Shown here one piece after another: positions 1 through 11,642 of a DNA stretch of 64,000 nt. A model generated the notes under the pieces. That model did not search any database. It was not told the origin of the DNA and saw nothing but the letters and a program-made list of their open reading frames with translations. Within the stretch, counting starts at the first letter, position 1. Each line of letters begins with the position of its first letter. The position numbers and the translations under genes were made by a program. The stretch comes from Edolisoma coerulescens (taxonomy: Eukaryota; Chordata; Aves; Passeriformes; Campephagidae). The stretch is from the NCBI GenBank assembly GCA_013397115.1, contig VWZW01002569.1, positions 1,226,766 to 1,290,765 of the forward strand. Direction: 5' to 3'.

Positions 1-3000
1 AGCTAAGCAAACTGAGTGCAAAAATTCAGAGACATTTAGTTTATCTATATTAAGTTTGCCTTTATAGAAATGGCAGTATGTTCAAATCCTGCGTTACTAA
101 AAAAGGAGATCACGTAATACAAAATTCCTGTTCACTAACTGTCCTTTACTCTAAAAGTCAAAGGATGCACCTCCTCCCACACTCCATCCTGGCAACACGC
201 AAACACCAGCATGGAAGTAAAGAGAGGGATTTTAATGGAAAATCTGAGAGGTTGATACCTTCCTTCAGATTCCATTAGGTGGAGCTCTCAGACAAGAAGA
301 AATGAATGAAGACAACAACCCAGCAGGCACCCTTAGGAATTATTAGTACTGTACTATGCGGGTATTTTTCCCTGCCGAGAGCTCTCTTCTCTTGATAGAA
401 TTCATTTGTATCCAACTAGAAATCTTATTACATGCTTTCAAAGCCACTATTACTCAGCAACCTGCTTCTGCAACAAGGTTTTCTTTAGCTTAACACATTA
501 TCGAGATCAAGCTGCAAACTTTGGAGGTAGCTGAATGCTGCATCACTGGTCTCAACATAAATAACCCGACCAACAGAGAAATAGCTATGGAACAAAGAAG
601 AGCAGATAAAGAATTTAAGAGCAATATATAAAAATCAGAACATTCTAGCAAGTTCCTGACCATTGATGATAGAAGTTCACTGACATTAATGGTGCAGGAG
701 TCAGCTGAAAACATTGTCATGCAAATGCAAGGGCATAAATCAAACAAAAACAGCAAAGTGTTTGCAACCTGATTTGCTGCTGCTTTCCTATTCTAGCTTC
801 TACTCTTGTTTTGGTCTTGCAAAATTTCAGAGTAGCTCTCCCAATTCCTACACTAGGGAAAGGATGAAAATAATCCTGTGTAAAGCACTGTATGAGCAAA
901 GGACAGAATGCTGGGTACATATTTTCAAGACTATTGGCTCTTATACCACTTGCTTGTTATGTGCAGTAACTTAAAAATGTCAATACTTTTGCCAAATAAA
1001 TTCCTGTTTTTGACAAAATAGGAAAAACATAAACAATGTTAGAAAGACGATTGCCTGAATTAACAGAAATTAGCGGAGATTGTCCAGAGATATACGGGAG
1101 GAAAGAGTCTGAACTGTTTCCTATTAGACTCTACACCTTAGTTAAGAGAAATGATTAACTTAATTCCATCAATTAAACTGTGATTAAATCTTGCTAGTTT
1201 TATCTTTTATGAAGGCAAGCATGATACATTTGTAACTGACAATTTCAGTAAAGCTTAGCCTATCTCCTAAATTTATCCTTGGTACAAAAATATTATCATT
1301 TAATGACTTCTGAGGTATGATGCTGGAAGGTGGTTTGTATTTTGTGTTTGAATATCATGTGTGGTTCCAGATTTTGCAACAAAATCTTCTGCAGACGCTT
1401 GAATGGTCTGAAAGTCTGTTCCATATTCAGACTTTTTAAAACTTGGACTCTATTGTGCCAAAACCGCCATTTAGCACATTGTGCTAAAATAAAAAATATT
1501 CAGTGCCCATCAGACATGAGAACTAGCAACTTCATTTTTGTGTTGAAATCAGTTGGCCTCAATATTTGGCTGGCTTTACTTTTACACACTACTCTAGATT
1601 TGCTTCACCAATGTAAAAAGAAATCTTCTCATAGTATTACAGACTGCTGCAATGTAGGAAGGGTGTCTTTCCCCAACACTGAAGCTTTCTCCCTCACTTC
1701 CATATTCTGCCCTGCACAATTCCTCAGAGGAATGTTTTGTGACAAGGAATATCTTTTAAGCTTTTAATTTTTCCCATGGGCACCTGCCACTGACATTAGA
1801 AAGGGGTCACAGGTCAGATCTGACCTTTCCTTCTCAGCGCAGACACCACGGAGCAGGACTGTTTTGGTCATACTGGGCAAAGAACACTGCTTCCGGTGCC
1901 TGCAGCTGGAGCTTCCACAACTTGTTTCAAATGCAGAGGGTACAAAAAGCCAAAGCATCAGGAGCACATCTTGTTTTTAACTTTCCCTTGCCCGACTTCA
2001 GGATGGCTTTAATGACTACAGCATGGGTAGGCAGTTTTCAAGCTCTTGTCTCTGAATCTTTTCCTCTTGCTGATGACAATACATGTCTGTGCTTTGATAT
2101 GCTCCATTCTTGGTCACATATGGCCACTCATAGCCTCTTCTGTACTTAGCCTGAGACCTGTACCTCTGATGGAGGGAGTTATTATTATCCCTATTTGATG
2201 TCTTCAGGCTACGTGACTTCTTTAGCATTATCCATGGAGCCCAGGGCAGAGTAGGAAACTGAACCCAATTCTGGTGCATTCCAGCTCTGCCCATTTAAGT
2301 GTACTTCAAGGTAAGGTGACATTACACAAAGAGATGAGGGTAGGTCTGATTTAAACTTCAAGGGTGGGAATGTAGGTTATGGCGGTCTTAGCCTGCTTGC
2401 CTAGATACCAGAGAGAAGTAAGCAGGAGAAGGGTCAAGGCAATGGAGAAGTGAAGCATTTTGGAGCCCCACAGCGAGCCTCTGATAAAGTCCTGCAGGAA
2501 GAGAGCACAACTAGTAAGATTCATCTGGCATGGCAGAACAAACATGCCCATTTTCCCAGTGTAAACCAAAATGCTCTCTCCAAATCTGGAATTTTTCCAC
2601 CAAGAGCTTGTTTTTAGGAGATGAATATTTTTCCCTTGAACTTTTTCCAGCAAAAAATTCTCAACAATACACTATATGCCCCCTTAATTCCCCTCCTGCT
2701 TTCCAGCATCCATGCCCTTGAAGGGGTAAGAATATTCTCTTTTCCACGATCCAGTATTTCCCTAAAGTACAGTAGGTTAAAAGACAGACAGGCAAACTTA
2801 ACTACCGAGATTTCCATAAAGTTCAATTAAAAGTACCAAGCTATTGTGACTAGCTTTGTCAAAATCTAGGTGATAAGTTCTGCTGTGCAGCAAACCGTGC
2901 TGCTTTCACAAAATGCTGGTGAGCAATGGCAGGATGTTACTGCTCAGGAGGCTGCAGGCTTGCAAACCTTCTGGATGCATCTCCTCAGCTTGCACCTGAC

Positions 3001-4794
3001 CCACGCACCCAGAGCTGAGCCGCCCCTTTGAAAGGGAGAGCCTGAGAAGACAGCCAGTGCACATGATCTGGGCTCAGAAGGGAGACAGTGTGATCTTGAT
3101 AGGAAAATAGCATTTACACAGCCAAAATCCTCATCTGTTACTGATCATGCTGCACCGTTGTCTTTCTTTTTTTCACTTGATAATCAGGCATGGTGCTTTG
3201 AAGCGAACATAAATCCACTTTTCTTGACTTCTTTGCCTATCTTTCTGGAAAAGTGTTCAGTGCTTGTACTGTGTATCCCAATACGGTTTCTTTTTTAATA
3301 TCTGTTTCAGAAAACACACCCCTACTGCAGCACAGTGCAGCCTATAGCAATGAAGAGGAAAAATAATAAAATCCTTAAAGACAGATCTGGCATTCTGAGT
3401 GCTATACTTGGGTCAAACTTGAATCTGAAAGACTTCTTTAGACTATCAAAAAAATATTTTCTCCCAGTCTCACAACAGGTTATTGGATGTTAGAAATTTC
3501 TGCTAGTAGTTATGTGGGAATAAGTTGAGTTAGCTGAATTCATTACACTTCTTAAAACCAAACTTTTATTTGCTCTGAATAAATTCAGTCTCCTGTTTAA
3601 TAACAGTCTCCCCCTCCTCCTAAACTTCATTAAAGCCTCATCCTGTCAATGGCTGGGCATCTGCTACTAAACATAGGTGCTTTGAGAGGATCCTGAGATG
3701 CCATGATAAACGAAACTTCCCAGCCAAGTTACATGTTTCACTCAGGACTGATCTGTTCACAACCTGGTAATCCTGCACATTTGTTTAAACAAGTGGTTCT
3801 GTCATGACCAGCCCTGACCTACTTTTCCCAATGCCTTATTTGTTGCACACACGTTTCGGCTTTCCTCTGACCATACTCCAAACACAGGTTGCCTTTTGCT
3901 ATCTCTTAGAAAAAATGCTCAAAGCAATGGTGGCCCTGATGAGGGCACACCAGCGCCACTGTGCTACACGGGGAAGAAAGTACAACATATTGCCAGCACT
4001 CATCAAACCAGAGGTATTAACCTGCTCCTCAAGCAAGCCTGGGATTAATTTCTCTTCTCTGGGCAGTTTGACTTCTTATGGCACGGAAACAGAGGAGCAA
4101 GTTGAACATAAACACGGGACTCCTGCAGAAAGAAAAATCTATAGAATAAAATCCAAATGCCATTAAAGGATAACAGCATTTAACAGTGACCATGTCTAAT
4201 CTCTCTTTACTACTGGCAAGAGATAGATAGAAGAAAAAACTAGTTCACTCCCTGCAGAATACATTGTGCCTCATCTTTCAAACAGACCCAGGATAGAGCC
4301 TTTTGTTAGGTGTATCGATCTCTTTCACACTGCACATGAGCTATCATTTTTTTTCAGGACATCTCTCTGCTCTTTAACTGACAGCTTGATTGTTGGAGCC
4401 AATCTCTTTCACAGCAAAACTGTGTATCTAGTGGTTGGGTGAGTGGAGCTATTAGTCCTAAAGTCCAGTTCTGTGGTCACTGACTAAAGAAAATTATTTA
4501 AAGTTGAAAGGATTCTGTTTTGATGTCCAATATACAAATCTTTAACTCATGAGGGATTCTCTAAAGTTGCATGCAAAACCAAAGAAAGTTTCTCCCCCAG
4601 TTCTTCCACTGAACTCAGTGTGATGTTGGGCAGCTCCTAGATGTTTTCTCAATAGTTCACCTTGGGTTTGGTTTTCAGTAGAGATTTTTCATTCCAAATG
4701 TATGATATAAAAGGGTAGATTTCAATTCAGCGCAAATAAAAAATCCAGAACCCAAGGTATTTGTAAAATGTTTGTGTAGGAGTGTGCAGGATGA
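1..4794. other. Gene-poor AT-rich DNA, no feature recognised
   Basis: Open frames here (the longest about 145 codons at 1330-1767, +) show no family resemblance, no domain motif and amino-acid composition expected of chance AT-rich translation. No tRNA-like box, clear repeat tail or CpG cluster was seen. I read it as intergenic or deep intronic sequence. Confidence 0.6.
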
Positions 4795-4822
4795 GGGAAG
4801 GGAAGGGAAGGGAAGGGAAGGG
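4795..4822. repeat. (GGGAA)n microsatellite
   Basis: About five and a half uninterrupted copies of the pentamer GGGAA, lying some 60 bases before the solo LTR. It is a simple repeat with no visible function. Confidence 0.9.
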
Positions 4823-4875
4823 CCCATTTAATTGGTACAGGTCTCTCTCCCTGCACTAAATGAAAGAAAGACTAG

Positions 4876-4880
4876 GTTAG
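4876..4880. repeat. Left target-site duplication of solo LTR
   Basis: The five bases GTTAG lie immediately left of the LTR's first TG. The same five bases follow the terminal CA at 5305-5309. A 5-bp duplication is the usual footprint of class III (ERVL-like) integrases and occurs in some other retroviruses. Confidence 0.75.
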
Positions 4881-5304
4881 TGTCGCTGTCCGAGACCGAG
4901 ATGGGTGAGAAACGACACTGATTCCAGTTTCAGAGGAAGAAGAAACCTTTATTTAATTATATAAACGGGTTTTATATGTTAGTTCTCTGGAGTGGCACAA
5001 GGCCATTGGCCCCTGACCATCCAGCTCTTTAGATTGATTGGTTAGATCCCACAGGACCCACCTCAAAAACATTTCTCTGATCAGTATAACAACAACCTGC
5101 ACCTGCAAGATAAGGAAGATAGTTTACAGAAACTCCCAACTGCCTCTCAGCCAGTGTCTGTGAGAAAGTAAAGACTTTCTCACAGACAGAGGCAGAAAGC
5201 TGGAGAATCTCTCTGCAACTCAGCTTTCGGCATCCACAGGTTAGCATATTTGAAGAGTCAAACAAAAAAATATATTTTTTATAGACTTCTCCACCACTGT
5301 ACCA
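4881..5304 (-). mobile_element. Solo LTR of an endogenous retrovirus
   Basis: This 424-bp block begins TGTCGCTGTCC and ends CTGTACCA on the plus strand, giving the TG...CA termini of a proviral LTR. It is flanked by identical 5-bp direct repeats (GTTAG). Read on the minus strand it has a TATA-like TATAAAA (plus 4970-4976), then AATAAA (plus 4948-4953), then about 65 bases of U5-like sequence ending GCGACA. The element is therefore oriented right to left. Because the same target duplication sits on both sides, it is a solo LTR left by recombination between the two LTRs of a provirus, and no gag, pol or env sequence remains. The 5-bp duplication fits an ERVL-type virus, but family assignment needs a repeat library. 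The polyadenylation signal lies very close behind the TATA box, so the R region is unusually placed or the true TATA is another AT-rich stretch. Confidence 0.8.
5156..5187. repeat. Perfect hairpin inside the LTR
   Basis: Two 14-base arms, GTCTGTGAGAAAGT and its exact complement, are separated by a four-base loop (AAAG). It lies in the part of the LTR that would be U3. It could form a DNA cruciform or an RNA stem in a read-through transcript. It is shorter than a typical microRNA precursor. Confidence 0.85.
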
Positions 5305-5309
5305 GTTAG
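5305..5309. repeat. Right target-site duplication of solo LTR
   Basis: GTTAG directly follows the terminal CA of the LTR and matches the copy at 4876-4880 exactly. Confidence 0.75.
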
Positions 5310-8094
5310 GAAGGAGAAAGCATTTAAATTTCATCAGATTTCTCTTTTGAAATCTGATGGAAACATAGCTGAGCCATATTAGCTACCTCTTAGGATGGAC
5401 ACATGCCTAAGATAAGCTCTCTTCTGTCCTCTGATCCAAAAGACATGTATCAAAAGTGTTCATAGGCAATTAGGCCAGAGATAACTCCTTTGAACCTCCC
5501 TTTTCTTAACTTGCTTGCTGAGTTTATTCCAGGTTTTCAAATTCCTGTTGATAAAATTGAAGAACAAAAGTGCAGCTGGGGTTTGTGCAAGTGGCAATTT
5601 TAGGAGTACCTTCATTCTCTAAACAGCTTGACTTTTCTCGTCAGGGAAGCGTACCTGTCAAATCACATGTTCCTCTCCCTAAGATCCAGTAACAGTTGGC
5701 CGATATGTGAAAAAGGATGATATTCAAGAACATGCAGTATTTCACAGTTACATTCACAACAATACAGCAATGCAATCACATCCACTTTCTATTCCTCCTG
5801 GACAGAAGAATTAAGTAAATCACCCAAACCTGGAGAGCGAAGCAGTGCCACAGGCAGGAGTGGGCCTGAGCTTCCCGAGTCTCAACCCCACTGCATAACC
5901 ACAGGGACATAAAACGTGTTCTTGTGGTCTCTTAGAAACCCTAAGTCACTGTAGCAGACAATGACATCAAGAATAAATGCAGCTTGCATCAAACACAGCC
6001 TCAGCCAGGTACAGGATGAAATTCAGCCTGGGGAATACAGCGAATTCCTGGCCAGGCTGTGCCAGTCCCTACATCCTCACACAAACCACCTTCCCTCTTT
6101 TTCTGGGATGAGGTGTCAGGTTTGGATCAGGAGCAGCACAAGGACAGCCAGTAGTGTGTGAGGGAGTAGCACAAACACTTGCCCAAATGTAAACGCCTGT
6201 GCCATAAGCCAGACACCCTGAGAGTAAGTATAACCAAAGGCAAACAGATCTGTCCATCCTCTGCTGTTATCTCCCCTGAAAACATAGGAGGGCTTGTATC
6301 TGTAGCTTCAAGAGAGTCTGGGAAAGTAGAGCTACCTGATTTTCTGCCCCAATTTGAAGCTTTGATTTGATAAAGATTCCATTCTTACAGCCTTGAGTAA
6401 TTTTAGTTGCTTTTTCTTGCATTTCTTTTCCCAAACACTCTAACCTGGAAAGTGGAACTCCAGTACCCCAGGAGGGTATTACTGACGTGATGCAGCCTGA
6501 CAATACGTAACTCGTGTCTCCAGCCTGCATTTCTACTCTCAAATATTCTATAAAGAACATTTTTTTTTCCAAAACTGTGTTGTGCCGAAGACTCAGTTAA
6601 TCTGTTCTTTGCTGTGGCCAATAAGTGCTTTTTCTTCTCCCCACAAATGACCATTATTTTATACCTCTCCTTGCTGTGAATTTCTCCAAACTGTAAACTC
6701 TTACACCCCCTTACATTAAACTGCATCTTTTGAATGATGCATATGGATCATGAACTCCTATGATTTTTCTCATTACTTTGGTTCATCCAAATAGCTGATC
6801 AAAGGGAGGTCCATTAATTAACGTATCTGATAACTCAGATCTTGTTTTCTTGCTCACTCTTTTGAGAGGGAGATTTGTTCTGTTTGTTTGATTGCTCTTC
6901 ACGCTGTGTGTTCATGTCTACCCAGGCTTTTATGTTGTGTCCATCATCATGAAATGTGAGATGGTTGATAATTCTCTTGTAATTCACAGAACAGATACTG
7001 TCTCGGCAACAGAGCATTTTGGCCTAAAAAGCAGTACTTGAAGCCTGACATGTAATCTGTGGATTTGTCCAATCTAATTACTGCCACTTGCATCAGTGTT
7101 TTTATGATATAGACATACATCCACTCAGAAAAAATCACTAAAGCTACAGAGGTAGCTGCCAGGCAGTCATTCCATCACTTCTGGCTTGGAAATGATTTGA
7201 GAGATGCTATAGAGGTGGAAGGCTCTGCAAAGCACCATCAGTCCCTTAAACAATGTGTTTTCCTTTGTTTCTGCTCACATTCAAGTATTATTTTAGTCGA
7301 TTAGACTCAATTTTTCACTAATTTAACTGTACTTTCTTGTAACTAGGCAAAATTCTGGTTTTGTTGAAGTCAGTGAGTAATAAAACTACTACAGCAAAAA
7401 CCTACTGAATATATCAATTTTTAAGATAATAGACTGAGAGTTGGGGTAAATTAACATGCACTGAGCACTGTGTAGCAATGCCAGACAAACTGCTGCACTC
7501 AAGCCCATTTGTTCACAGTTGCCTTTAGTGTTTCTAACATGTGTGACCCTCTTCAATGAAGACACATTCCAGGAACAGTTGGCCATGTGCATTCACTGGG
7601 CATCTTAGACATGTTTCTGACATTCATTCTCCAAGGAATTGTTCTGTAAGTCTGAAAATCATTCTAATAAACCAGAAAATGTCTCCTTATATTTTTCTTG
7701 CATTTAAAATTCCCGTGAAGCCATTGGAAACTGGGCATGCAATGAGAGATCATATTTAGAAATGATCAGTCTGTGTTTGACTGTCTGCACCATAATTGCC
7801 TCCAGCTAACACCAGTGTAAATCACAAGCCATTCACTGGCACCCTTGAAATCATATGCAAAAGCAACTCCCCTAAAAAAAATAAACTGATTAGGCTGGTT
7901 AGATGTTTTCATTGATAAAGGAATTCAAAAATGTGATTTATTTCAACCTCAACTCATCAGTGTCCTCCTTCCCAGTCTGCCCCCATCCTTACTGAAAGAG
8001 GGAAACACACTGGTTTTGCATGCTGCCAATTTTGAAGTTATGGTGAGAGAATATGAATAGTTACAACTTCTCCAAGCAGCAATCTCTGCCTGTA
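5310..8094. other. Gene-poor DNA, nothing recognised
   Basis: There are no coding exons or repeat ends I can name. A 10-bp inverted repeat with an 8-base loop occurs at 5332-5359. Frames at 5961-6161 and 6403-6726 are short and lack recognisable content. Confidence 0.55.
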
Positions 8095-8330
8095 CAAGCC
8101 TAATCCATCAGCACACACCACTGGCTGTTTCCTTCTCAAACACCGCAGCCCACTCCCGGGGATCTGATGGCTTCGGATCCCCTCCCAGGCCAGGGATGTA
8201 CCATGAGTCGTCAGGACTTGCTCCCATTAGTGGAATCCGGGGTGACACAGACTGTCCAAGCCTGGGGTTATAAAACTGACCCTGCCTTTCCAATAGATTT
8301 CAGCAGATCTGAATAAACATCCTGGCAGGA
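8095..8330 (+). mobile_element. Possible LTR-like fragment
   Basis: This patch is more GC-rich than its surroundings. It contains TTATAAAACTG at about 8268-8278 followed some 40 bases later by GAATAAACATCC (8311-8322) and CTGGCA, the spacing of promoter and polyadenylation signals in the R region of a short avian LTR. I could not find matching target duplications or firm TG/CA ends, so the limits are approximate. It may equally be unique sequence with coincidental motifs. Confidence 0.3.
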
Positions 8331-10639
8331 GGACTGGAGAGCCGACAGGGAGCAAGGATAACTTCATTTTGGCTAAGATTGCCAGTGAAATTAACGAGAA
8401 AGAGCCTGGTCTCCTTGTGCCATCTATGTCTCATAAACATCCCGTACATTAGTGTGGGATTTAATTTGGGCAGTTAAAGCTGCCTGCATTACGTTGTGAC
8501 TGTGGGTCTTTTTACCCATCTTTTGTGTATGTTCTTCCTTGCAAATGTGTATTTGCTGTGGCACATTTTCAAAGGGAATCGAGAAAGAGAAAACTAAAAG
8601 CTACATGTATTAGTATTCCTGTTTAATTTAATATCAGCTTACTAGGTGGAAATTAAAATGATTTTTCTGTCACTGTTATCTCTCTTCACTTGGCAAAGAT
8701 TGATTTCCTTCTTCCCTGCTGCTTACTAATAAGACATCTGAAAACTAAGATGGTTTTTATGTTTACTTCCTTATTTAAATCAGCTTTCTTAACTAAGGAC
8801 AGCTTTGGCAATATATTTGTTGTTTAACTTGTGATTTCTGTGTTGGCTAAGGCTCCACCAGTGACAGAACATCAAACACAGAGATGCTATATATTTTTAA
8901 TTACTCAGGGATGCCCTCGTGCATAAGTACATGCAAATTAAACAAACAGATTTTAAAACCGGTTCAGAACAGATTGCACGTTACACAATCAATCACATCT
9001 TGGTTTCAGAAATGAGGGTGCATTATTTTGCTTCTCATGCCGACAAGTACGGAGGTCATCAGCCATCCCTTGCCATTGCTACTGCTGTGTCTGGCACTGC
9101 CAGGTTTGGTACCACTTTATCCAGAGCTGAAAAGCCAAGGAAGGTTGATGGCAATGCACAAATGCTTGAGTGTGAGAATCAGCTGAACAACTACTCTACG
9201 TGGAATGACACCTTTTGACAAAGGAAATACTCATGTCCAGGAAGTGGATTAGAAAACATTTGTCTCAAAGAATCGGACACGAGAACCCAGCCATCTGCCT
9301 CCAGAATCTAGCATTCCTTTGCATTGGAAACAATAAACTAACGAGCACAGTTGCTGTCTGGAGTCCAAACTGCATTGTATGAACTTGGTACTGGCACCCT
9401 GGTGGCACTACAGCTCTAAGTGAGATGTAATCATTTCAAAAGATAAAAAAGGCTCAGTGAGAATCTTGGAGGGCAAGGTGGTCATACCAAAGAAAAAAGG
9501 TGGGAACAACGGCCATCTGCATACTGCAGATGAGGAACTAAAGCATTAGAGACAGAGGTGGTATGGTGGGTATCCCTAAAGAGCCAATCATTCCTCCTAC
9601 ACAAAAAAGCTGAGCTTTTCTGAAAAACTGAGTAATGTGTCTTGCAACACATTCTTTTGAGATATTATCTCATACCTTTTAGACGTTTCACTGTATTGGA
9701 GGCCTCCTTATTTGAGATCCTAATATTTATCTTTCCTACTTTCTTTGCACTCCATCTTAAATCCCCATGCTTGGCATTAGTAACAGTTTTTCCTCTAGAG
9801 TATTTATGCCTGGAATGCCTATATAGCAGTATCTTCTTCCTCTCAAATTTTATTATCCTTCATTTATCCACTTTTTATATATTGAAGTTTTAGTCTTTCC
9901 TTCTCCGTCTTGATAAAGTTGCTCTTGTCCTTCTTGGGGCATGATGTCTCAAGGTTTCTTTCAGCCCTTTCTCACATGGTTCAATGACGTTGTTCTGTGT
10001 TTCTGTATTTTTGATACAACTGCACTCAGAACTGAAATGCAGCAAGCACCTTCTGTGAAGATGCACCTGGTCTGTCCCCACTAGAGATCAAAGGTGACAA
10101 CTCCTTGCATTGTTCCAGAAGCAGCTCACACCATGTGAGCAGCCTATGTCCCACCAAGGGTGCCCTTGCCAGCCACCTGCTTGGGTGACCTGAGGGAAGG
10201 GTGCTTGCATCGCTGGTTGCCTCCCAGCAAAGGGCTGGTCTTGGGGCACCTGGCTCCTTGCCTGGAAGCCTGGTGCTGGTCAGCTGTGCCGGGCAGGCAG
10301 GCAGGTCTGAACACACTTCAGGCGCTGAGTGCCAAGGTTGGTGTGCACGTGCTGTGCCACTACATGGGCACTTCTGGCGCTACAGAACTCGGAAAAGCTA
10401 AACCAGAGCTGCTGCTGGGGGTGAATACACAAGCGATGCTCTTTCATCCAATTTCCATCTTCCTGTCCTATTTTCGTGCTATCTGTCCTGGTGCACCTTT
10501 GGTGCACGTGCCAAAGGCCACAGAGCCGCTGGGGGAAACTTGGCAGGCTGTGACCCATGCCGACCTGCCTGAATTAAAAAAAAAAAAACCCTTTATTTTA
10601 TCGGAGGTGGGGAGGAGTGACCTTTCTGCTTAGAAAACG
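8331..10639. other. Flank upstream of first CpG island
   Basis: Composition rises gradually from AT-rich to GC-rich towards 10640. The 157-codon frame at 10160-10633 (+) and its opposite-strand partners show no conserved motif and probably reflect the rising GC content. A run of twelve A residues lies at about 10576-10587. Confidence 0.5.
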
Positions 10640-10966
10640 GAGACAAGCCTCAGCCGTCCTCCCCGCCGCCGGCCCCCGCTCCAGGTCGGTCTCTGATGGG
10701 GAATGTGGGTGATGGAGATGCCAAGTGCGGGCGGAGGGGGTGGACGGGGAAAGGAAATCCCGTTCCCTCGCACCCCTCTGCAGTTACAAGCACAGCACAC
10801 ACCCGGCCGGAGGGGCTCCCCCCCGACGCGGCGGCGGCGGGAGGCGGGGGGACCGCAGGAGGCGGCGGCGGCGACGGAGGAGGAGGAGGAGGGAGGAGGG
10901 GGCGAGCGGCTGGGAGGGGAGGGAACACCTCGGCTGGGCGGAACACGCCGGCCGGCGCGGTCCCAG

Positions 10967-11148
10967 NNNNNNNNNNNNNNNNNNNNNNNNNNNNNNNNNN
11001 NNNNNNNNNNNNNNNNNNNNNNNNNNNNNNNNNNNNNNNNNNNNNNNNNNNNNNNNNNNNNNNNNNNNNNNNNNNNNNNNNNNNNNNNNNNNNNNNNNNN
11101 NNNNNNNNNNNNNNNNNNNNNNNNNNNNNNNNNNNNNNNNNNNNNNNN
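10967..11148. other. Assembly gap (182 N)
   Basis: The gap is flanked on the right by a (CGG)n tract and on the left by G-rich repeats, which explains why it failed to assemble. The missing bases probably include the 5' UTR or start site of the gene beginning at 11254. The true gap length may differ from the number of N. Confidence 0.95.
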
Positions 11149-11253
11149 CGGCGGCGGCGGCGGGGGCGGCGGCGGGGCCGCGGGATCCGTCCGCGCTCGC
11201 TGCCCCCGTGTAGTTCTAGAGTCGTCTGTCCTCGGCGGCGGTCCGCGGGTGTC

Positions 11254-11382
11254 ATGCAGTCCCTCATCTCTCCGGTGACCAAGGCTATCCTGGTGGCTTT
11301 GTTCATCTTCGCCATCCTGCTGATCCTCTACGTGATTCTGTGGTACATCTGCCGCGATGTGGATTGCGACCATGGGATCTGA
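11254..11382 (+). CDS. 42-residue single-pass membrane microprotein
   Basis: The product would be 42 residues. It has a short polar N-terminus (residues 1-10, ending in Lys10), an uninterrupted hydrophobic helix (about 11-32: Ala, Ile, Leu, Val, Phe, then Trp30-Tyr31) and a ten-residue acidic tail with Cys33, Arg34, Asp35, Asp37, Cys38, Asp39 and a C-terminal Gly-Ile. The start is the first ATG after the gap; position -3 is G. The upstream frame is open but only arginine/glycine low-complexity sequence, so an earlier start is unlikely. The tidy helix stands out from the compositional bias around it, which is the main reason to believe it. Length and topology recall the SERCA-regulating micropeptides (phospholamban, sarcolipin, myoregulin), but the Asn of their LFxNF motif is absent, so I assign no function. 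An intron may follow within the 3' UTR. Confidence 0.68.
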   Translation: MQSLISPVTKAILVALFIFAILLILYVILWYICRDVDCDHGI

Positions 11383-11636
11383 GCGGCGCCGCGGGGCCAG
11401 GGTTTAGGAGCCGGGATTCACCCCGCGGGGCCGGGAGCGGCAGCGGCAGCGGGAGCTCCTCCGGGCGGCAGCCGCCGCCACCGCGGCCGAGCAGGGGAAG
11501 AGAAGGAGAAGGAAAGAAAAGAGGAAAAAAAAAAGAAAAAAAAAAAGCGACCGAAGGACCGAGCCGAAAGAGCCCGGAGGACAACTGCGATCAAGAAACC
11601 AACCTGAGCTTGACCTTCAGAGACCAGGGTGACCCG

Positions 11637-11642
11637 GTGAGT
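11637..11642 (+). other. Candidate splice donor 3' of the microprotein stop
   Basis: CCG|GTGAGT is a near-consensus donor 254 bases downstream of the stop codon at 11380-11382. If used, the whole ORF sits in exon 1 with an intron in the 3' UTR. A second good donor, AAAG|GTGAGC, begins its intron at 12091. No matching downstream acceptor could be identified. If neither is used, the first AATAAA is at 13254-13259. Confidence 0.5.

Noticed and set aside
1330..1767. 145-codon plus-strand Cys-rich frame
   Set aside because: AT-rich, no family pattern, no spaced cysteine motif, no promoter features nearby.
10891..10923. G-quadruplex-forming run in the first CpG island
   Set aside because: G runs are present but one loop is about nine bases; common in GC-rich promoters and not distinctive.
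10630..11373. Several 160-250 codon frames on both strands spanning the first gap
   Set aside because: They run through N bases and consist of Pro/Arg/Gly/Ala low-complexity sequence typical of stop-poor CpG islands; only the short membrane frame at 11254 stands out.
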